Shown here piece after piece: positions 8,272-16,925 of a stretch of 64,000 nt of DNA. Position 1 is the first letter of the stretch. Each line of letters begins with the position of its first letter. The translations under genes were made by a program, and so were the position numbers. The DNA is from Alphaproteobacteria bacterium (GTDB lineage: Bacteria > Pseudomonadota > Alphaproteobacteria > Micropepsales > Micropepsaceae). Location: the NCBI GenBank assembly GCA_013697055.1, contig JACCXK010000170.1, positions 1 through 64,000 on the forward strand, in the 5' to 3' direction. The notes under the pieces are model-generated. The model was not told where the DNA came from. It did no database searches and was given only the letters and a program-made list of their open reading frames with translations.

Positions 8272-9857
8272 TTATACAAAATTGACCCTCAGGGTGATGC
8301 CGATGTCGGCCGTAGCGGGCTTTTCTGCCGGCAGGCCGACACGCAGACCGCTTTCATCCTGGGTAAACTTCAGTGCTTCGTTGCGGCCCAGCATCCGCAC
8401 ATCCGCCGCCCTGGCGGGACGCTGCGCGCTCGCCGTCCCAAGCGCCCGTATGGTCACTTCTCCCCGCGGCCAGCCCTGGACGAAGGCGTACAGCATGGCG
8501 CCCTTGGTCGTGAAGCGGATGTCCTGCGCGCCAAGATCGGGCTGAACGCCCTCGTTGAACTGGGCTTTTGGATCGACAACCGTCGCCATGGCGGGTCCCT
8601 CACCATTGATCTTCCAGGGCCGCGAGGCGTAGATGCCCTCGGCGTTGACGGCCATCCAGTCCGTAATGCCCTGCAGGACACGCACCTCATCCCGGTCCAG
8701 TTCGCCTGATGCGGGAAGCGGAAAATTCAGCAGCAAATTCCCGTTCTTGCTGACAATATCGACAAGCAGGTCGATCACCTTCTTCGGCGTCTTGTAGGTC
8801 TGACCTCTTTTATAATGCCAATGACCGATGCAGGTATCCGTCTGCCAAGGCACCGGCGAAATCTCGCTCGATACACCGCGCTCCCGGTCCAGGACGCAAA
8901 TGCCAGCCGCGCTGTCCAATCGCGACTTGCTGAAATAGACGCCTTCGGTCTGGTTGCGCGCATGTTCACGCCCGCGGCGTTATAGATCTCAGCGACCGTT
9001 CCAAGGCCATATTCGTCAAAGGGAATGCCACCATCGGTATACAGCAGATCCGGTTGATGCTGGTCGATGAGATCCTTGATGCGCCAGAAATACGTCAGTT
9101 TCCAGCTGTCGGGCGCAACACGGCCCATTTCCCTGGCCGTCGTGGCAAAGCCGGCGGGCTGGGCGCGGTAATCATGATAGAGGTCGGAAAACCTGGGATC
9201 CGAGCCATCATAGGGAATGCCGGCATACGGTCCCTTGGTGTCCGCGAGATGCGCCGGAGCAAACCAGTCGAAGCTGTTGGAAAGGTGCTCGCTGACTCCG
9301 AAGCGCAACCCGCGCTTGCGCGCCGCGGTGGCCCAAAGGCCCACAATATCCTTGCGCGGGCCGGCCGCCACGGCATTCCAGCGCGACTGATACTTTGAAT
9401 TCCACATGTCGAAATTGTCGTGGTGTACGCCCATGCTGAAAAAATACTTGGCGCCCGCCTTGGCATAAAGGTCCATCAGATGCTCGGGGTCCCAGCGATC
9501 TGCGGTAAAAAGCGGGATCAGGTCCTTGTATCCCACCCGCGATTGCGGGCCGAAGCGCTTGACGTGATACTCATACTGGGGTTCGCCCTCGATATACATT
9601 CTGCGCGCATACCAATCCCCCTCGCCTACCGCTGATTGGGGCCCCCAATGCGACCAGATACCGAATTTGGCGTCCGCAAACCAATCTGGAACGATGTAGG
9701 TCTTTAAAGACTCGCGCGTGTTGGTGAAGCGGCCCGGCATCACGTCAATGCCGCCCCTGAGAGTCTGCGCGACCGACGGCGCAAATATTCCGCCCGCCGC
9801 CAACGCGGGCGCGGCGGCACCCATGAACTGGAGTGCGTTACGTCTTGTCAGTTTCAA
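8272..9857 (-). pseudogene. Tat-exported GH29 alpha-L-fucosidase, broken by one frameshift
   Basis: The N-terminal frame (9857 down) has a Tat-like signal (TRRNALQFMG), then KFGIWSHWGP (64-73), VHHDNFDMW (144-152) and YTDGG with the probable nucleophile Asp275, all hallmarks of GH29. After IYNAAG the frame goes wrong. A second frame takes over with HARNQTEGVYFSKSRL and runs to the stop at 8272, giving the C-terminal beta domain. The join lies at about 8966-8975 and needs one added base, so the intact protein would be about 528 residues, normal for the family. The catalytic domain is complete before the break. It may be a real recent mutation or an assembly error. Confidence 0.85.
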
Positions 9858-10226
9858 AACTATTCCGCCTCTCGATCACGGGGCTTTCCGGCCCACCGCC
9901 TTGATTGACTTCCACGCCACAATGCATACCAGGTTTGTCGGACGGACGACTTGCCATGATACGCAGGGCCCGGCACTCGCCATGTGCGCGCCCCCACCCT
10001 CGCGCACTTACATTGCCAGCGCGTCGACCATTTCGGAAGGCCGCATCTGTCGGGCGCGCGGCCTGTTGCCGGTAGCCCCATAACCCCACGTCAGCTTCTG
10101 CCCCGTATTTCCTAGACAACTCATAATGTCCGCTATGCGCCAAAAGCGGACATCGGCCCCAAAGGCTGAGACCTCCGCGGACTCGCCTACGGGCGATGGG
10201 TAGAAATGCGCATCCTGCAAAATGCT
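9858..10226. other. 369-base intergenic stretch, no supported gene
   Basis: The open frames here have no protein-like composition and no ribosome site. The only structure I see is one AATGwCCGCTTT repeat at 10125-10153 (AATGTCCGC and a right arm AAAAGCGGACAT). The fucosidase promoter must lie in the part next to 9857. Confidence 0.6.
10125..10153. repeat. AATGwCCGCTTT palindromic repeat
   Basis: Left arm AATGTCCGCT, centre ATGCGCC, right arm AAAAGCGGACAT. It belongs to the dispersed intergenic family seen from 8 to 29.4 kb. Confidence 0.7.
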
Positions 10227-10676
10227 TCAGGGCGTCGTGGGCATCACCGGCGGCTGCGGCGAGGTGAATCCGATGAAAAGCCAGTGGCTGTAGTTCGGGT
10301 TCGGTTTCCATCCCGGCCTACAGCCGCAGTCCCTCAAAAATGCCCAGAGGGTTTCTTTTGACCTCGATCTGACTTCACTATCGGTGACGCGTTTGGCGTC
10401 CCGGTCTGCCGCAAGCGCCTGCATGTTCGCCGCGTATACTTCAAACGCATCCATCTTCGTCAAGTTGATGGTCCTGGCAAAGCCGCGTTCGGCAGTCAAT
10501 TGGCAGGCCTGCCACTCGGCATAGCTATTAAATTCTTTCGTGGTCCACCTGGCTTTGCAGGCGACCGTCTCCTGCTGCAGTCCCGCGGCAGCCGTTGGCA
10601 TGACGGATTTGTCGTAGCCGTCCGCGCAGCCTGCTAGCATCAGCGCGAAAATGGTGATTGTCAGAATGCGGCTCAT
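10227..10676 (-). CDS. Small lipoprotein, unknown function
   Basis: The start at MSRILTITIF has GGAGG seven bases upstream. The 149-residue product has a lipoprotein signal with lipobox LMLAGC (Cys about residue 16), so it is likely anchored in a membrane. The mature part is helical in the middle (NLTKMDAFEVYAANMQALAADRD) and ends CGCRPGWKPNPNYSHWLFIG followed by a Pro-rich tail. Four Cys are present beyond the lipid Cys. I do not recognise the family. Confidence 0.7.
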   Translation of the reverse strand: MSRILTITIFALMLAGCADGYDKSVMPTAAAGLQQETVACKARWTTKEFNSYAEWQACQLTAERGFARTINLTKMDAFEVYAANMQALAADRDAKRVTDSEVRSRSKETLWAFLRDCGCRPGWKPNPNYSHWLFIGFTSPQPPVMPTTP

Positions 10677-10754
10677 GCTTGTGCCTCCCAATATGCGATC
10701 AGCTCCACGACCTCACCATCGTAATCCCGGCCCTGAACCCTCGCAATCTCAGCA

Positions 10755-10777
10755 TTCAGCACCGTAACGGTGCTGAA
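10755..10777. promoter_or_regulatory. Perfect 11-base inverted repeat
   Basis: TTCAGCACCGT and ACGGTGCTGAA are separated by a single A. It lies about 80 bases upstream of the lipoprotein gene and 73 bases past the stop of the broken gene at 10850-11183. No T run follows on either strand, so an operator is as likely as a terminator stem. Confidence 0.45.
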
Positions 10778-10849
10778 ATTAGGAGGCTTTGCGGCCATAG
10801 CTTTCGCGCGTGCCCGTGCCGCCTATGTCTTGCGGCATGAAATCGTAAT

Positions 10850-11183
10850 CTAATTCAGCTTTGGCTTATTCGTCGGTTGGTCAAAGTTTCCAAGGCGGCA
10901 TATCTCTCCTGACCGCAATACCTGCAGGCTCTGCTGGTTTTCACAGACTTCATCGCTGCCGCCACGGATAACCCATGAGAAGCCATCAAATTTAAGGCCC
11001 GGACAGATGCCTTTGAGATGCTTCACCAGCGTACTCCCGCCGCGCATTTTGAAGACGAACGTTTTGCCATCTTTAGATGGCGGCGCTCTCGATATCGCGT
11101 GTTCGCACGCAAGTGTTCTTGGCCCAAGTCGGGGAAACGGACACGATTATTCCCAATATCGCGTAGATGATGGTTCTTTTCAT
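10850..11183 (-). pseudogene. Small secreted Cys-rich protein gene with a +1 frameshift (DUF6491-like)
   Basis: The ATG at 11183 has GAGG eight bases upstream and opens a signal peptide (MKRTIIYAILGIIVSVSPTWA), then NTCVRTRDIESAAI and a stop at about 11074-11072. In the next frame the protein goes on as KDGKTFVFKMRGGSTLVKHL, then ICPGLKFDGFSWVIRGG and a C-terminal Cys pair, to the stop at 10850. The total of 334 bases is one more than a multiple of three, so a single inserted base splits the gene. The CLRTRDI...CPGLKF...C layout resembles small secreted DUF6491-type proteins; that name is from memory and not certain. Confidence 0.6.
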
Positions 11184-11291
11184 GACCGTGTCCTCATTTA
11201 CCGCGCTAAAGCCTATCCCAAATCAGCTCGGCGAGCCATCCAGCCCCGCCCAGCGGCCGGATTGCGCAATGCCTGTAGGGAAGAACGACAC

Positions 11292-11450
11292 TCAGACTCC
11301 GGAGAGTTCCAAAATAATTGTCGGTTTATCACGGCTAACCCAGCCCTCTAGAAGCTCAGCCAGGTCCTTTTTGGCTTCTTCGGCCAGATTAGGTTTCCAA
11401 TTACCCGGATGGAGCATGAAGTCATACTGCCAGCGGAGGCCGGCGTGATG
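11292..11450 (-). pseudogene. C-terminal gene fragment, unidentified (possibly ATP-binding protein)
   Basis: Reading from 11450 gives HHAGLRWQYDFMLHPGNW, then KPNLAEEAKKDLAELLEGW, then VSRDKPTIILELSGV and a stop at 11292. This has the look of a real globular protein (strand-helix-strand), yet an in-frame TAG sits three codons before it and no start or ribosome site is present. It is probably the surviving piece of a larger deleted gene. The text is reminiscent of bacterial ATP-binding (DUF87/HerA-like) proteins, but I am not sure. Confidence 0.4.
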
Positions 11451-11648
11451 AGAGAGCGGCTATCGCTGATCAGATGACAAGACTGAGAGACGGAACCGCC
11501 ACCGACATTCGATGCCCGCGGACGTCATCCAAATAACTGAGTAGGGCTTTTGAGCCCCCTCCGCAGCAGCACGCCCAACCCTGCGAAAGCCCACCAAAAC
11601 TATCAGCAGTTTGCGGAGCCACGCGCACAATCCAGTTATCGCCAGCCT

Positions 11649-11726
11649 GAATGTCCACTTTCCTCTAAAAGCGGTCATTCCGGCCCCAAGAGCCCAACGT
11701 CCGCTTTGCGCCAAAAGCGGACATTC
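11649..11726. repeat. Pair of AATGwCCGCTTT repeats, 47-base pitch
   Basis: Unit 1 (11649-11681) is GAATGTCCACTTT...AAAAGCGGTCATTC. Unit 2 (11696-11726) is AACGTCCGCTTT...AAAAGCGGACATTC. The 14 bases between are GC-rich (CGGCCCCAAGAGCC). Confidence 0.7.
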
Positions 11727-11885
11727 ACAACTGGGGAAGAACGATTAAGGGAAAGCGGGAAAAAGGCCCGGCCCGTCCTAGGGGGAAGCGCCGAGCCTTT
11801 ACCGAATAGGGTGAGATATTCCCAGCCCGACCCGCAGTCATGTTATCAGAATGACGCACTGGCGGGTAGCACTTTAGCTCAGCCG

Positions 11886-11913
11886 GACGTCCGCTCGCGT
11901 CAAAAGCGGTGAT
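11886..11913. repeat. Single diverged AATGwCCGCTTT repeat
   Basis: GACGTCCGCTCGCGTCAAAAG followed by CGGTGATC; arms are recognisable but worn. Confidence 0.5.
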
Positions 11914-11997
11914 CGCAGAATTTATGTTCTGTGTGGATCCTAAGTTATGGAACTTAAAATCTGAAGCCCGGTAGTGTGTTGGGTAGTGCGCTGGCGG

Positions 11998-12603
11998 TCA
12001 GCGGTATTCCGGTCCCGCCGCCCAGGCGACCAGGGATTTTCGTATCCCACGGGTAATAGGCGTGACTCTGTGGAGAGCATAGGCACGAAAGGCTACCAAC
12101 GCCCCCCGCTGGCGCGGTGCGACATCGATCAGATGAGCAGCGCGTACTTCTAAATCGCAGCCATCGTAGGATGTCTCGTTGGACAACTGCAGGCTGATCG
12201 TCAGCTTGCGCGGTTCCTGCGCCGGGTCACGGCTGTCCCGGCCATAATCAATATGCCAGTCGAAATAGCCGGATTCCGAGTCGCTGTAGAGAGCGTATTG
12301 CAAAGTCGTGAGACAGGACAGATCGCTGCGAAAATGTTCTGCATTCAACCGAAGCACTATCTCTTCCATCTTAAGATACAGACTTTCGGCGACCTCAGAT
12401 TCGCGTTCAACCCAGGCAACTCTTGTGGTGCGGATAGAATTGTATCCATCGCCCAGCACCTGCGCCGGCTCAAGTGCCAAGCCGTCGCAATAGCGTTCTA
12501 GCAAGTTCAGCTCGGCCTCGCTGAACAAACCATGCCAACCAACAGTACCGCCCTTCAACAGGAAAGGCGTACTATCGCTGATCGCTTTACGAAAGCCGGC
12601 CAC
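11998..12603 (-). CDS. 2OG-Fe(II) oxygenase, PKHD / prolyl-hydroxylase-like
   Basis: Start is GTG with GGAGG five bases upstream; the product is 201 residues. The double-stranded beta-helix motifs are present: His117-Ile-Asp119 (FDWHIDYG), His178 (YALHRVTP) and Arg188 (RKSLVAWAAGP), which would bind iron and 2-oxoglutarate. The AAGP end after the arginine is typical of PKHD-type hydroxylases. No signal peptide, so cytoplasmic. The substrate is unknown; relatives often lie near TonB receptors and tryptophan halogenases. It is on the same strand as the SDR and TonB receptor genes upstream, 136 bases from the SDR. Confidence 0.82.
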   Translation of the reverse strand: MAGFRKAISDSTPFLLKGGTVGWHGLFSEAELNLLERYCDGLALEPAQVLGDGYNSIRTTRVAWVERESEVAESLYLKMEEIVLRLNAEHFRSDLSCLTTLQYALYSDSESGYFDWHIDYGRDSRDPAQEPRKLTISLQLSNETSYDGCDLEVRAAHLIDVAPRQRGALVAFRAYALHRVTPITRGIRKSLVAWAAGPEYR

Positions 12604-12739
12604 CCTACCTCCATTGTATCCGCGAAAGGCAATGCGCTTTCCCCACTCTCGTTAGGCCTAGGGAAACCACTTCCGTCCGCAGCCCTCTAGACGGCGATTC
12701 GCGTCAGTGCTTTGAGCGTTTCCGGTCCTTCCAGAATAA

Positions 12740-13483
12740 CTAGTAAGTCGTCCGTCCACCCGAGATATCAAACGTAGCCGCCGTCGAAAAGGAACACTCA
12801 TCGCTGGCCAGCCAGCACACTAGGGCTGCGCTTTCTGAGGCTTCACCGAGCCGCCCCATGGGAATTTTGGAGCGCATATAATCGATCTGACTTTGCGGCA
12901 ATTGCTTGAGAATTTCACTCTCAAATGTCGCCGGCGTGATGCAGTTGACCATTACTCCCTTGGTCGCCAGTTCCTTGCCGAGCGATTTGGTGAATCCGAT
13001 AACGCCGGCTTTGGAGGCGGAATAGGCGCTGGCATTGGGATTGCCTTCCTTGCCCGCCACCGACGCAATATTCACGATGCGCCCATAGCCATTTTCCACC
13101 ATGATCGGCGCAATCGCCCGACAGCAGAAGAAAAGGCCGTTCAAGTTCACGGCCATGACGCGCAGCCAATTTTCCACAGGAAACACGGTCACGGGAACTG
13201 TGGCGCCAGTGATGCCGGCGCTCGTGACAAGAATGTCTATTTTACCCAGAGCATCACGGCTCTTTTCTGCCGCCAGTGCCACCGCTTCTGGATCAGAAAC
13301 GTCCAGCGCATGGGTATAGTCAGCGCCGACTTCAATATGCGCATTCGACAGACGCTGCGCATCTAAGTCCCAGAGCGCAACCCGTCCGCCTTCCTCTACA
13401 ATGCGCTTTGCTGTATTCAAGCCCAGTCCAGAGGCGCCACCGGTGATGACCGCAGTTCGACCACGAAATCGATCTTGATACAT
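12740..13483 (-). CDS. SDR-family NAD(P)-dependent oxidoreductase
   Basis: The 247-residue protein is a classical short-chain dehydrogenase. It has the nucleotide motif TGGASGLG (about 13-20), LVTSAG in place of NNAG (about 85-90), VNIASVAG with the catalytic Ser, and YSASK with the catalytic Tyr and Lys. Asp39 after the second strand (ALWDLDAQR) favours NAD over NADP. Length and pattern match 3-oxoacyl-ACP reductase-like and sugar or 2-keto-3-deoxy-fuconate dehydrogenase subgroups. In this block it could supply the oxidation step of a deoxy-sugar pathway, but that is inference from neighbours. Confidence 0.85.
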   Translation of the reverse strand: MYQDRFRGRTAVITGGASGLGLNTAKRIVEEGGRVALWDLDAQRLSNAHIEVGADYTHALDVSDPEAVALAAEKSRDALGKIDILVTSAGITGATVPVTVFPVENWLRVMAVNLNGLFFCCRAIAPIMVENGYGRIVNIASVAGKEGNPNASAYSASKAGVIGFTKSLGKELATKGVMVNCITPATFESEILKQLPQSQIDYMRSKIPMGRLGEASESAALVCWLASDECSFSTAATFDISGGRTTY

Positions 13484-13530
13484 TCGCTATTTGATCCGTC
13501 AGGCTGGATGGCATGAACTATAGAGAAAGC

Positions 13531-13559
13531 TTGCGCGATGCCAAAAAGGCATCGCGCAA
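13531..13559. terminator. 12-base-pair hairpin between TonB receptor and SDR genes
   Basis: TTGCGCGATGCC and GGCATCGCGCAA enclose a loop of five A. It sits 33 bases past the TonB receptor stop and 48 bases before the SDR start. On the minus strand it is followed by GCTTTCTC, a weak T tract, so it would reduce read-through from the receptor gene into the SDR gene. Confidence 0.6.
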
Positions 13560-13591
13560 CGCGTTTCAGGCTGTTTATTTTCCAGATCCGC

Positions 13592-16500
13592 TTAATAGTT
13601 GAAGCGTACCCCTGCTCGAACCACACGGCCAAGGGGATCATAAACCGAAATTGATCCATCTGCAGGGGGTGGTACGTTCGTTAAATTATCAACTGCGCCA
13701 TAAAGCGACACGTTGCCGTTCCACTGATACGACAGAGCCAAATCAAGGTACCCAACTGGATTTACGGTATTGGTATCGAGAAGATTGCCCTCACCAACAC
13801 CCTGGGTGATTACCCCTGTGGGCGAGATGGAGGCTCGCGTGATAGTGGCAGGAAGATTTTGGACGCCGTTGGTCAGATTTGCTTCTCCATAGCCGCGCCC
13901 TGTAACGGTTCCGGACCATGGCCCCTCGCTATAAGTTGCACTCAGCCGGGCACGCGCCTTTGGTAAACCACTGCACGCATAAGAGACCGGGCTACCCAAG
14001 CAGCCAGCCTGATTGTAAGTAATGCCAATCGCAGTTTGGGTAAGACTTGCGGTATAATTTCCCGCCAGCTCCCATGCGAGAGACCCGCCAAACAAGTCCA
14101 TCGAATAGTTGGCTTGAACGTCAATTCCGGTAGTTCTGATAGCCGCAGCGTTTGTCGCAAGCTGATTGACTTGGTAGGGCTTGAGTCCTCCGTTTTTGGT
14201 AGGATCAAAAAGCAACAAGGAGCAATAGCTAGTCTCGCCTTGTAAACAACGATTAATGATAGTCTGCGAGTCAGTCGAATAAATGCCACCGTGGATATTG
14301 ATTGTATACCAGTCAACCGAGACTGACAGGCCGGGAATAAACTGCGGAGTCAGAACGGCACCAAACGAGAGTGTGACGGCCTTCTCCGGCTGCAGGTTTG
14401 GATTTCCGCCCTGAGCTGTTTGGGATTGATAACTGGGAGAGCCCAAAGGGTATTGTAGCTGGCTTATTCCCACGACGCCGGGAGAGGCCAAATCAGAAAT
14501 CAGAGGCGCTCGAATATCCAAAGACCATGTAGCCCGCAGCTTAATGTTATCGTCGACATGGCTGGTTACCCCAAGCTTCCACGTTTGGACGAGACCACTA
14601 GTCGAATAATCTGTGACACGACCTGCCGCATTAACGTTCAAGTCTTGGACTATGTTATCTTTCAGAACAGGAAGTTCAGCTTCAATGAAACCTTCCTTCA
14701 CATTGTAGGCGCCAGTATAATTCCTGAAATTGCCCGCCGCCCAGGGAGTGGTCACATTGACTGCCAATGCCTGATACTGACCCGCTTGCTCGAGGCGATA
14801 TTCGCCACCGGCTACCATAGCAACCTTGCCGGCTGGAAGTGACCATGGCAACTCGCCTTGCACTGTTCCGGAGAAGACGGTCTGGTTGAGCTTTACAACT
14901 TCTCGGTTCAACAGGCCTGAAGATGAGTCTAGGCCCGGATTGACGTAACGCCGAGCGGCGCCGGATGCCACGCCATTGCCCATGATATTCAACGGCTCGC
15001 AACCGGCAGCGGCAGGATTACCCAGCAGCACCGCACGGCACACGACGCTTCCAATTGCGAGGTTCGATGTGCCCTGATTTGTTGGCGTGACTTTCACAGC
15101 ATCAATTGCGAAATTATAGTTCGGGCCGTAGGAATCGTTGAAGGCGCTTTGAACTTCCCTCACCTCACTATGCTGAGCATAGAGATTCCATGACCAATCT
15201 TCTGAAAAACGCCCCTCGAGAGTAAAGACGCCGCGGGTCAACGCTCTATTCAACTTCAGGCATGGTATACCGACCGTGTCGCATACTTTGCCGTAGCTAA
15301 GAGGCGAATTTAGATCATAGTTATTTGTATTTATGGTTCCCAAGGTGATGCCCTGGGTCGGCGTCGCAGCAGTTCCGCCCAATCCCGTCGCAGTATTATA
15401 GCCGTTGGACAATACACCAAACTGGGAAGCAATAGTGGTCGGCAAGAACGCATTGTCAGCCGAGATATTGACAGTCGAGGTTCTTGTGCCGCCCGTGCTG
15501 TGCGAGGCAAACGCGCCGTAGTTCAGCTGAATAGATGCTTTGACATCGTTAGATATGTCATAGCTCACATAAGCAAATAATGTTGAATTATGATAAGGAA
15601 CTGCAATCATGCTCCCGCTGGCAGCAGGAGTTGTTCTGGCAGAATTTGTGCAACCCGCATAACAGACGTTGGGGTTTATAGAACTGACAGTTCCAAAATT
15701 GAATGGAACTGCCTGTCCAGCGTTTACAAATTGCACTCCGGCCAACGAGTTGGCAGCGATACTACTTCCTGCACCACCAGCAGTATTGCCTCGTATCAAC
15801 CCGCCCTGTGTGTACTGTCCTTGTCCAACGTCTCTTACGTGAATAAAGGCCGGAAGTCCGTTTGCGAAGTTCGCCCGGGGATTGGGAACAATTGTTGCGT
15901 TGCTCCACCAAGGTGCTTGGCCTAACCAAACTGGATCCGTGCTCCAAGTATGGTCACCGCTTAATATCCAGTGCGCTTTGCCCCCAGCGAAATCACCACC
16001 GGCTGAAAGCGCGGCTTTAATTTGACGGTGCTGAACAATTGTGCTGTCCCCATATTCCAGGTTTGCCTTCAAACCCGTAAACTTTTTATCCAACACAATG
16101 TTGACCACGCCAGCGACGGCGTCGGAACCATACGCCGCAGAAGCGCCCCCTGTGACCACATCGATGCGCTGAACCAGTGCTGTAGGAATAGTGCTCAGAT
16201 CAACGCCGCCAGCAAAGATATTGGATGACACGACACGCTGACCGTCAAACAAAACGAGCGTTCTTGCTATGCCGAGGTTGCGCAGATTGATAACGCTCAG
16301 CGCCGCATCACCTTGGCTGAGATCCCCGGAGTTTCTGCCATTATCGGGTGTGGCGGAAACACCAACAGCCGGCAAGCTTACGATGGAATCAATCAGATTC
16401 ATCTTCGCCTCGCGCTGTATCTGCTCAGCTCCGATGACAGTTACCGGTGTCGGGGCTTCGTAGCCCCCGATAGTGAGCCGCGTGCCGGAAACCACTACCG

Positions 16501-16621
16501 ATTCAATATTCGAGGCATTGTCCGCGGTTTGGGCGATCGCCGGAAATATGCCCAAGAGCGACACGGCGCCCATCGCTGCGATCGAGCTACAACGCATCAG
16601 TTTTTGATGAAGTGTCGTCAT
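13592..16621 (-). CDS. TonB-dependent outer-membrane receptor
   Basis: GGGGGA seven bases upstream points to the ATG at 16621, giving 1009 residues; an ATG 15 bases earlier also exists. A signal peptide (to about AIAQ) precedes a TonB-box-like segment (ESVVVSGTR) and a plug domain (TPVTVIGAEQIQ, then TLVLFDGQRVV and DVVTGGASAAYGSDAVAGVV). A 22-strand barrel follows and ends LGRVVRAGVRFNY with a terminal aromatic residue. This subgroup is expanded in Caulobacter and sphingomonads, where it takes up sugars, peptides or aromatics. It is divergent from the YncE-like gene over 304 bases. Base composition is lower in GC than its neighbours. Confidence 0.92.
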   Translation of the reverse strand: MTTLHQKLMRCSSIAAMGAVSLLGIFPAIAQTADNASNIESVVVSGTRLTIGGYEAPTPVTVIGAEQIQREAKMNLIDSIVSLPAVGVSATPDNGRNSGDLSQGDAALSVINLRNLGIARTLVLFDGQRVVSSNIFAGGVDLSTIPTALVQRIDVVTGGASAAYGSDAVAGVVNIVLDKKFTGLKANLEYGDSTIVQHRQIKAALSAGGDFAGGKAHWILSGDHTWSTDPVWLGQAPWWSNATIVPNPRANFANGLPAFIHVRDVGQGQYTQGGLIRGNTAGGAGSSIAANSLAGVQFVNAGQAVPFNFGTVSSINPNVCYAGCTNSARTTPAASGSMIAVPYHNSTLFAYVSYDISNDVKASIQLNYGAFASHSTGGTRTSTVNISADNAFLPTTIASQFGVLSNGYNTATGLGGTAATPTQGITLGTINTNNYDLNSPLSYGKVCDTVGIPCLKLNRALTRGVFTLEGRFSEDWSWNLYAQHSEVREVQSAFNDSYGPNYNFAIDAVKVTPTNQGTSNLAIGSVVCRAVLLGNPAAAGCEPLNIMGNGVASGAARRYVNPGLDSSSGLLNREVVKLNQTVFSGTVQGELPWSLPAGKVAMVAGGEYRLEQAGQYQALAVNVTTPWAAGNFRNYTGAYNVKEGFIEAELPVLKDNIVQDLNVNAAGRVTDYSTSGLVQTWKLGVTSHVDDNIKLRATWSLDIRAPLISDLASPGVVGISQLQYPLGSPSYQSQTAQGGNPNLQPEKAVTLSFGAVLTPQFIPGLSVSVDWYTINIHGGIYSTDSQTIINRCLQGETSYCSLLLFDPTKNGGLKPYQVNQLATNAAAIRTTGIDVQANYSMDLFGGSLAWELAGNYTASLTQTAIGITYNQAGCLGSPVSYACSGLPKARARLSATYSEGPWSGTVTGRGYGEANLTNGVQNLPATITRASISPTGVITQGVGEGNLLDTNTVNPVGYLDLALSYQWNGNVSLYGAVDNLTNVPPPADGSISVYDPLGRVVRAGVRFNY

Positions 16622-16925
16622 GCGAAATTCCCCCATATTTACTCGTTGGTCGCGATGCTAGTTCGATAACTAGGTCAGCAGACTGTCGATGTATAAATTG
16701 CAGCAGGGGCCCGGTAAATGGATCGAAGTTCCTGCGGATCATTTGCCTCTCGAATAGTGAGAGACATTTTCTCGGCCGGTACGATGCGCGGCTTTCAGAG
16801 TTCGATTCATACCAGCGTCGCATTGAATGCGCGTTGTTGATCACTTACTTTCCACAACGGTCTTGCGCGGTTCCTATGGTGCATCGCAGCAAGGCAAAGA
16901 ATATTGCCATTTCTGGGAGAAGACG
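16622..16925. promoter_or_regulatory. Divergent promoter region, TonB receptor / YncE-like gene
   Basis: This 304-base AT-richer stretch must hold both promoters. An inverted repeat CTCTC-GAATAGT-GAGAG is at 16747-16763. I do not see convincing -35/-10 pairs that I would commit to. Confidence 0.5.
16747..16763. promoter_or_regulatory. Inverted repeat CTCTC-N7-GAGAG
   Basis: Five-base perfect arms around GAATAGT. The core TCTC-N7-GAGA and the half TAGTGAGA are shared with 7587-7601. Its place in the divergent region suits control of both the receptor and the YncE-like gene. Confidence 0.45.

Larger units (their letters stand above)
11451..11997. other. Intergenic stretch with three palindromic repeats, no gene seen
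   Basis: Apart from repeats at 11649-11681, 11696-11726 and 11886-11913, I see no frame with protein-like content. The bases just left of 11998 lie past the stop of the next oxygenase gene. Confidence 0.55.

Noticed and set aside
9838-10311. 157-residue frame overlapping the fucosidase start
   Set aside because: Overlaps two supported genes in another frame and has no protein-like composition.
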